NCBI GenBank assembly: GCA_002422605.1
Contig: DISW01000025.1
Span: 310,001 to 374,000 of the forward strand
Source: Bacteriovoracaceae bacterium UBA6200
Lineage (GTDB): Bacteria > Bdellovibrionota > Bacteriovoracia > Bacteriovoracales > Bacteriovoracaceae
Direction of reading: 5' to 3'
DNA length: 64,000 nucleotides
Shown: in pieces, positions 61,106 through 64,000 of the stretch
Layout: each line of letters starts with the position of its first letter
Numbering within the stretch: the stretch's first letter is position 1
Notes under the pieces: generated by a model
Database searches by the model: none
Told to the model about the DNA's origin: nothing
What the model saw: only the letters and a program-made list of their open reading frames with translations
Position numbers and translations under genes: made by a program

Positions 61106-61717
61106 TTATTTGCAAAGCGCTTGATATTTTTGGAAAGCTGGTCGCTCACTAATTGTTCCCAACCATGTTTTAATATTTGAATATTCTCCGAGATCAACTC
61201 CCATCATGGGACAAATGCTAACAACACTCGCTGTATTGATATCACCAATGGTGAATTGATTACCGGCCAGGTATTTTTTATCAGCTAACGTATTGTTCAG
61301 AACGGTTAAAAGAGCAGGCAGCTTATTGAGATTCTTTTCAATGACACTATTGTCGCGTTTATCTTCAGGAACAAATACTTTTTGAATAAAAGCTTCAATG
61401 ATTGGAGGCTGCAGTTCAGATATTGCCCAAAAGCTCCACTGTATTGAAAGACCTTTTTCCAGAGCATTGGTTCCAAGTAATTCTTTTTTGTATGTGTCAG
61501 CAATGTAATAATTTATGGCCATAGATTCAAAAAGAGTGATGTCGCCATCGATCATTGCAGGAACTTTTCCCATGGGGTTAATTTTTAAAAACTCGGGTGA
61601 CTTGTGTTCCTTGTTTCTCATGTCGACGTCTTTTTGAGTATAGGGGACACCCGCTTCTTCTAATGCCCAAAAACATCGTCCAGCACTTGATCTTGGACTT
61701 CCATAAAGAGTAATCAT
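61106..61717 (-). CDS. Glutathione S-transferase
   Basis: 203 residues from ATG 61717, with AAAGGA upstream; a longer frame exists but lacks support. Thioredoxin-like N-terminal domain (MITLYGSPRSSAGRCFWALE; NPMGKVPAMIDGDITLFES) with the glutathione-binding cis-Pro and Ser/Glu, then the helical C-terminal domain (FTIGDINTASVVSI). Detoxifies electrophiles with glutathione made by GshB. Lies 172 bases from uvrA2. Confidence 0.88.
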   Translation of the reverse strand: MITLYGSPRSSAGRCFWALEEAGVPYTQKDVDMRNKEHKSPEFLKINPMGKVPAMIDGDITLFESMAINYYIADTYKKELLGTNALEKGLSIQWSFWAISELQPPIIEAFIQKVFVPEDKRDNSVIEKNLNKLPALLTVLNNTLADKKYLAGNQFTIGDINTASVVSICPMMGVDLGEYSNIKTWLGTISERPAFQKYQALCK

Positions 61718-61900
61718 CTTGTTTCCTTTAATTAAATGTAAAACTATTCCTAATTCAGGCCGTAGAGCAGGACGGCAGCTTACCTTAGCACAATGAGCGC
61801 CTAATGTAACTTCGGTTACTTCACTGACATTTTTATCCTGAATAACAATATGGTCTAGAATCGAAGGCTGGAGTTCTTCCCGCATAAGTAGCAGAGATAA

Positions 61901-62113
61901 TTTCATTTACACATTTTTCTGGCCCAGGAATTAGATAAACTACGCCCTAAAGAGGCGGTTCTGGGAAGGTCTCGAACTTCCCAGAAAGGATCAGAAGTGG
62001 TGTTTACTTTGTTCAGGCAACCGGAAATGTCGGATGATGAATTTAATCGTGATGCTGAAATGATAAAGAAGGATTTGGAAAAGCTTAAGAGCATTATGGA
62101 AGGAAACTTCTAG
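61901..62113 (+). pseudogene. 3' fragment of an unidentified gene
   Basis: A plus-strand frame reads ...AQELDKLRPKEAVLGRSRTS... and MSDDEFNRDAEMIKKDLEKL before TAG 62111-62113. It looks like the end of a real protein (charged helix, consistent codon use), yet there is no proper N-terminus: a stop lies at 61898 and no ATG with a ribosome-binding site precedes it. A GTG at about 61991, preceded by AAAGGA, could give a 40-residue product. Probably a decayed gene. Region 61718-61900 holds nothing recognisable. Confidence 0.4.
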
Positions 62114-62508
62114 AAGCTGATTTTCACCGCTTCCGCTGATTTATCCGCTTTACCATGAAAGACCGCTTCAATGTTGTTCACATCCGGATCACAAACAAAG
62201 GCTCCGTAATAACCAGGATGGTATTGTTCTCTTAGTCCTGGACCTCCATTGTCTGTGCCGCCAGCTGAAAGTGCGGCCGCATGGAATCGTCTGACCATTT
62301 CCTCGTCTCTCGCCTGAAAGGCAATGTGAATCCGGCCAGTGAGTTTACCTATGGCCGCGGGACTCGTGGCACTTGAAACGCAGAACTCATCGAAGTAGAA
62401 AAATTCCGGTCCTTCACCTCCGAAGGGAATTTCTAAGGCTTCAAAAATAGCATCATAAAATTTTCTACTGCGCCCAAGATCTTTTACGACGATCTGGACG
62501 TGATCAAT
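62110..62508 (-). CDS. VOC (glyoxalase/bleomycin-resistance) family protein lacking an ATG start
   Basis: The frame reads (L)IDHVQIVVKDLGRSRKFYDA... to FHAAALSAGG, HPGYYGAFVCDPDVNNIEAVFHG at the C-terminus, a complete VOC protein of about 132 residues. Where the family has its initial Met-Ile-Asp-His, the codons are CTT ATT GAT CAC, so the ATG is absent. Upstream the frame stays open without ATG, GTG or TTG. AAGG seven bases before the ATT could permit rare ATT initiation. The 5' end is joined to a secreted-protein gene (62484-62633) in another frame. Convergent end overlaps the fragment above by four bases. Confidence 0.7.
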   Translation of the reverse strand: MDHVQIVVKDLGRSRKFYDAIFEALEIPFGGEGPEFFYFDEFCVSSATSPAAIGKLTGRIHIAFQARDEEMVRRFHAAALSAGGTDNGGPGLREQYHPGYYGAFVCDPDVNNIEAVFHGKADKSAEAVKISF

Positions 62509-62633
62509 AAGTCTGCCTTCACATCGCTGACTTTTCCTGAAATCGTCACAAATTCGCCATTGGTCTTATCAGAAAATCCTGCGTCTACCGTAAAGGCAGT
62601 CACGAAAAGTGCTAGGCTTAAAATCAATTTCAT
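62484..62633 (-). CDS. Truncated secreted protein, BOF/OB-fold-like (49 aa)
   Basis: MKLILSLALFVTAFTVDAG is a clear signal peptide. The mature start, NGEFVTISGKVSDVKAD, resembles the first strands of small periplasmic OB-fold (BOF/YgiW-type) proteins, but the frame then runs on as LLITSRSS and stops, so it is truncated. An excellent GGAGG precedes ATG 62633. The break falls where the VOC gene begins. Too short to appear in most gene lists. Confidence 0.55.
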   Translation of the reverse strand: MKLILSLALFVTAFTVDAGFSDKTNGEFVTISGKVSDVKADLLITSRSS

Positions 62634-62724
62634 AGGAACCTCCGTTAATGATGCCATCATTCTTAAGACATTTTTAGCATCGTGAAGGTTTTCTTACTGG
62701 AGTTCAACTCGTGGAGAGCCGAAA

Positions 62725-63966
62725 CTATGAATCAATCTTGAGAACATCGGGTTTATCCACTTCAACATTGGGAAGTAGACAAGTAATGATTCCAATTAAA
62801 GGCAGGTATGAGCAGATAGTATAGACAAAACTAATGCTATAAGAATCGGCCACCATTCCTAAAATTGCAGCTCCCAGACCGCTTATTCCGAACATAAGTC
62901 CAAAGAAAATTCCGGCCACAAGGCCTACCTTGGAAGGAACGAGTTCTTGCGCATAGACCACAATGGCAGCAAAAGCCGATGACATAACTAGACCTATCAG
63001 AACACTCAGCACTACAGTCCAGGGTAAACTTGCATAAGGGAGTAGTAGAGTGAAAGGTGCCGCTCCAAGTACTGATACCCAGATAACGAGTTTTCGTCCT
63101 ATCTTGTCCCCAATAGGTCCTCCTAAGAATGTGCCCAGTGCAACTGAAAACAAAAAGACGAATAGGTAAGCTTGAGATTCAGGAATCGAAAGATGAAATC
63201 TTTCGATAAGATAAAATGTGTAGTAACTCGTGATACTCGACATATAGATGTATTTTGAAAATAGTAAAATCCCCAGGACAATGAAGGCGGATACGATCTT
63301 ACTTTTAGAGTACTGTATGGCAGTTCTTCTGCGTGGTTTTATTTTTAACACATAGAGATGGTCTTTATACCAAACGCTTACTTTGGAGAGGATATAAATA
63401 GCAAGAAGGGTGAAAAGGATAAGCCAGGCAAAATACTTCTGTCCAAAAGGAATGATAACGGCAGCTGCTACCAGTGGACCAAGTGCTGTTCCGAAATTTC
63501 CACCCACCTGGAAAGTTGATTGGGCAAAGCCGAAGCGACCGCCTGAAGCCATCCTCGCAACTCTGGAAGCTTCCGGATGGAAAGCTGAGGAAGCGATTCC
63601 AATGAGAGCAGAACTGAGAAGTAATCCGATAAACGTCGTCGTTAATGAGAAAAAAATCACTCCAAGCAGGGCACACACCATTCCTATGGGAAGCAATCGA
63701 GGGAGCGGTTTTTTATCAGTATAGATACCGACGGCCGGTTGTAAGAAAGATGCTGTTAGTTGGAATGTAAGGGTAATGGCACCAATTTCTGTGAAGTTTA
63801 GATTATAAGTGTTCTTTAACATCGGATAGATCGAAGGAAGAGCTGCTTGGACCAGATCATTTAAAAGATGTGAGACAGCAACGGCTCCGATGATTTTTAA
63901 AGAAAAGGGATGTTTAATTTCATCTTCTACAGGTAGAAAGTTACTTACTTGATCGCTTATTTTCAT
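62725..63966 (-). CDS. fsr: MFS exporter, fosmidomycin-resistance (Fsr) type
   Basis: 413 residues, 12 transmembrane segments. SHLLNDLVQAALPSIYPMLK, LTFQLTASFLQPAVGIYTDKK, GIASSAFHPEASRVARMASGGR and FQVGGNFGTALGPL are the Fsr-subfamily signature. It exports fosmidomycin-like or unknown small molecules from the cytoplasm using the proton gradient. The ATG is near the window edge, with GGAAAT upstream. Its neighbours (VOC, GST, UvrA2) suggest a small resistance cluster. Confidence 0.88.
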   Translation of the reverse strand: MKISDQVSNFLPVEDEIKHPFSLKIIGAVAVSHLLNDLVQAALPSIYPMLKNTYNLNFTEIGAITLTFQLTASFLQPAVGIYTDKKPLPRLLPIGMVCALLGVIFFSLTTTFIGLLLSSALIGIASSAFHPEASRVARMASGGRFGFAQSTFQVGGNFGTALGPLVAAAVIIPFGQKYFAWLILFTLLAIYILSKVSVWYKDHLYVLKIKPRRRTAIQYSKSKIVSAFIVLGILLFSKYIYMSSITSYYTFYLIERFHLSIPESQAYLFVFLFSVALGTFLGGPIGDKIGRKLVIWVSVLGAAPFTLLLPYASLPWTVVLSVLIGLVMSSAFAAIVVYAQELVPSKVGLVAGIFFGLMFGISGLGAAILGMVADSYSISFVYTICSYLPLIGIITCLLPNVEVDKPDVLKIDS

Positions 63967-64000
63967 TGATATTTCCGGGCCGGTCTATTTAATGCATTAT

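Noticed and set aside
60621..61115. 164-residue minus frame overlapping the uvrA2 start
   Set aside because: Out-of-frame shadow of uvrA2; its N-terminal half in the 60934-61105 gap has no family features and no ribosome-binding site.
61718..61906. 63-residue upstream extension of the GST frame
   Set aside because: Not GST-like; ATG 61717 has AAAGGA and matches the usual GST N-terminus.
61903..62094. Minus-strand 63-residue frame
   Set aside because: Ser-rich and featureless; the opposite plus-strand fragment looks far more protein-like.
62500..62685. 61-residue plus frame over the VOC/secreted-protein joint
   Set aside because: Antisense shadow; the minus strand has a clear signal peptide with GGAGG site.

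Overview
The window reads as chromosomal DNA of a Gram-negative, motile bacterium. The moderate-to-low GC, compact strand-mixed gene order, many short lipoproteins and secreted proteins, and several protein architectures suggest the Bdellovibrionota, most likely a Bacteriovoracaceae/Peredibacter-type lineage. This placement is inference from gene content; no 16S rRNA gene is present.

Layout. 1-8.1 kb: nucleoside transporter end, RNase G, then a ribosomal/replication operon (a fused S6-S18 protein, DUF2232 membrane protein, L9, DnaB, PabB). 8.2-14.9 kb: a small protein, motA-motB behind a sigma28-like promoter, RluA-type pseudouridine synthase, a WYL regulator, YciB, LOG-family protein, CPBP protease. 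15-18.8 kb: miaB, a DUF454 membrane protein, a lipoprotein aminopeptidase, gshB. 18.9-27.2 kb: accessory, poorly characterised genes, including a hairpin over a start codon, a degenerate sigma/anti-sigma pair, a TonB-like protein, a histidine-kinase-like membrane protein, dtd and a 948-residue methyltransferase-like protein. 27.4-35.6 kb: rsmD, coaD, aminotransferase, lipoprotein plus outer-membrane barrel pair, PhoH, PilZ, Hpt-like protein. 35.9-41.4 kb: peroxiredoxin, clpP, clpX, lon (protein quality control). 41.4-55.2 kb: a 1077-residue secreted coiled-coil protein, tRNA-Val, orphan response regulator, envelope proteins, lipase-like hydrolase, Ste24 protease, glyoxalase-II-like hydrolase, a Bcp peroxiredoxin with a histone-like tail, and a lipoprotein/LysM pair.

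55.3-58.4 kb is the most foreign-looking stretch. A tRNA-Arg gene is followed by an ORF6N-domain gene, three inverted repeats, a HigB-HigA toxin-antitoxin pair and a P-loop kinase. It ends at a degenerate second copy of the tRNA-Arg 3' end, as expected of a small island integrated at a tRNA gene. Beyond it lie an NAD(P)-binding oxidoreductase and a 5' remnant of a second copy of the P-loop kinase gene, cut off exactly where a uvrA paralogue ends.

58.4-64 kb is a stress/resistance neighbourhood (UvrA2, glutathione S-transferase, VOC protein, Fsr-type MFS exporter) with scars of gene loss: an orphan 3' gene fragment, and a VOC gene whose ATG start is missing because it is joined to a truncated secreted-protein gene.

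The strongest leads are the S6-S18 fusion, the tRNA-Arg island with its tandem palindromes, the VOC/secreted-protein junction, the methyltransferase-like giant and the hairpin over the start codon at 18.9 kb.
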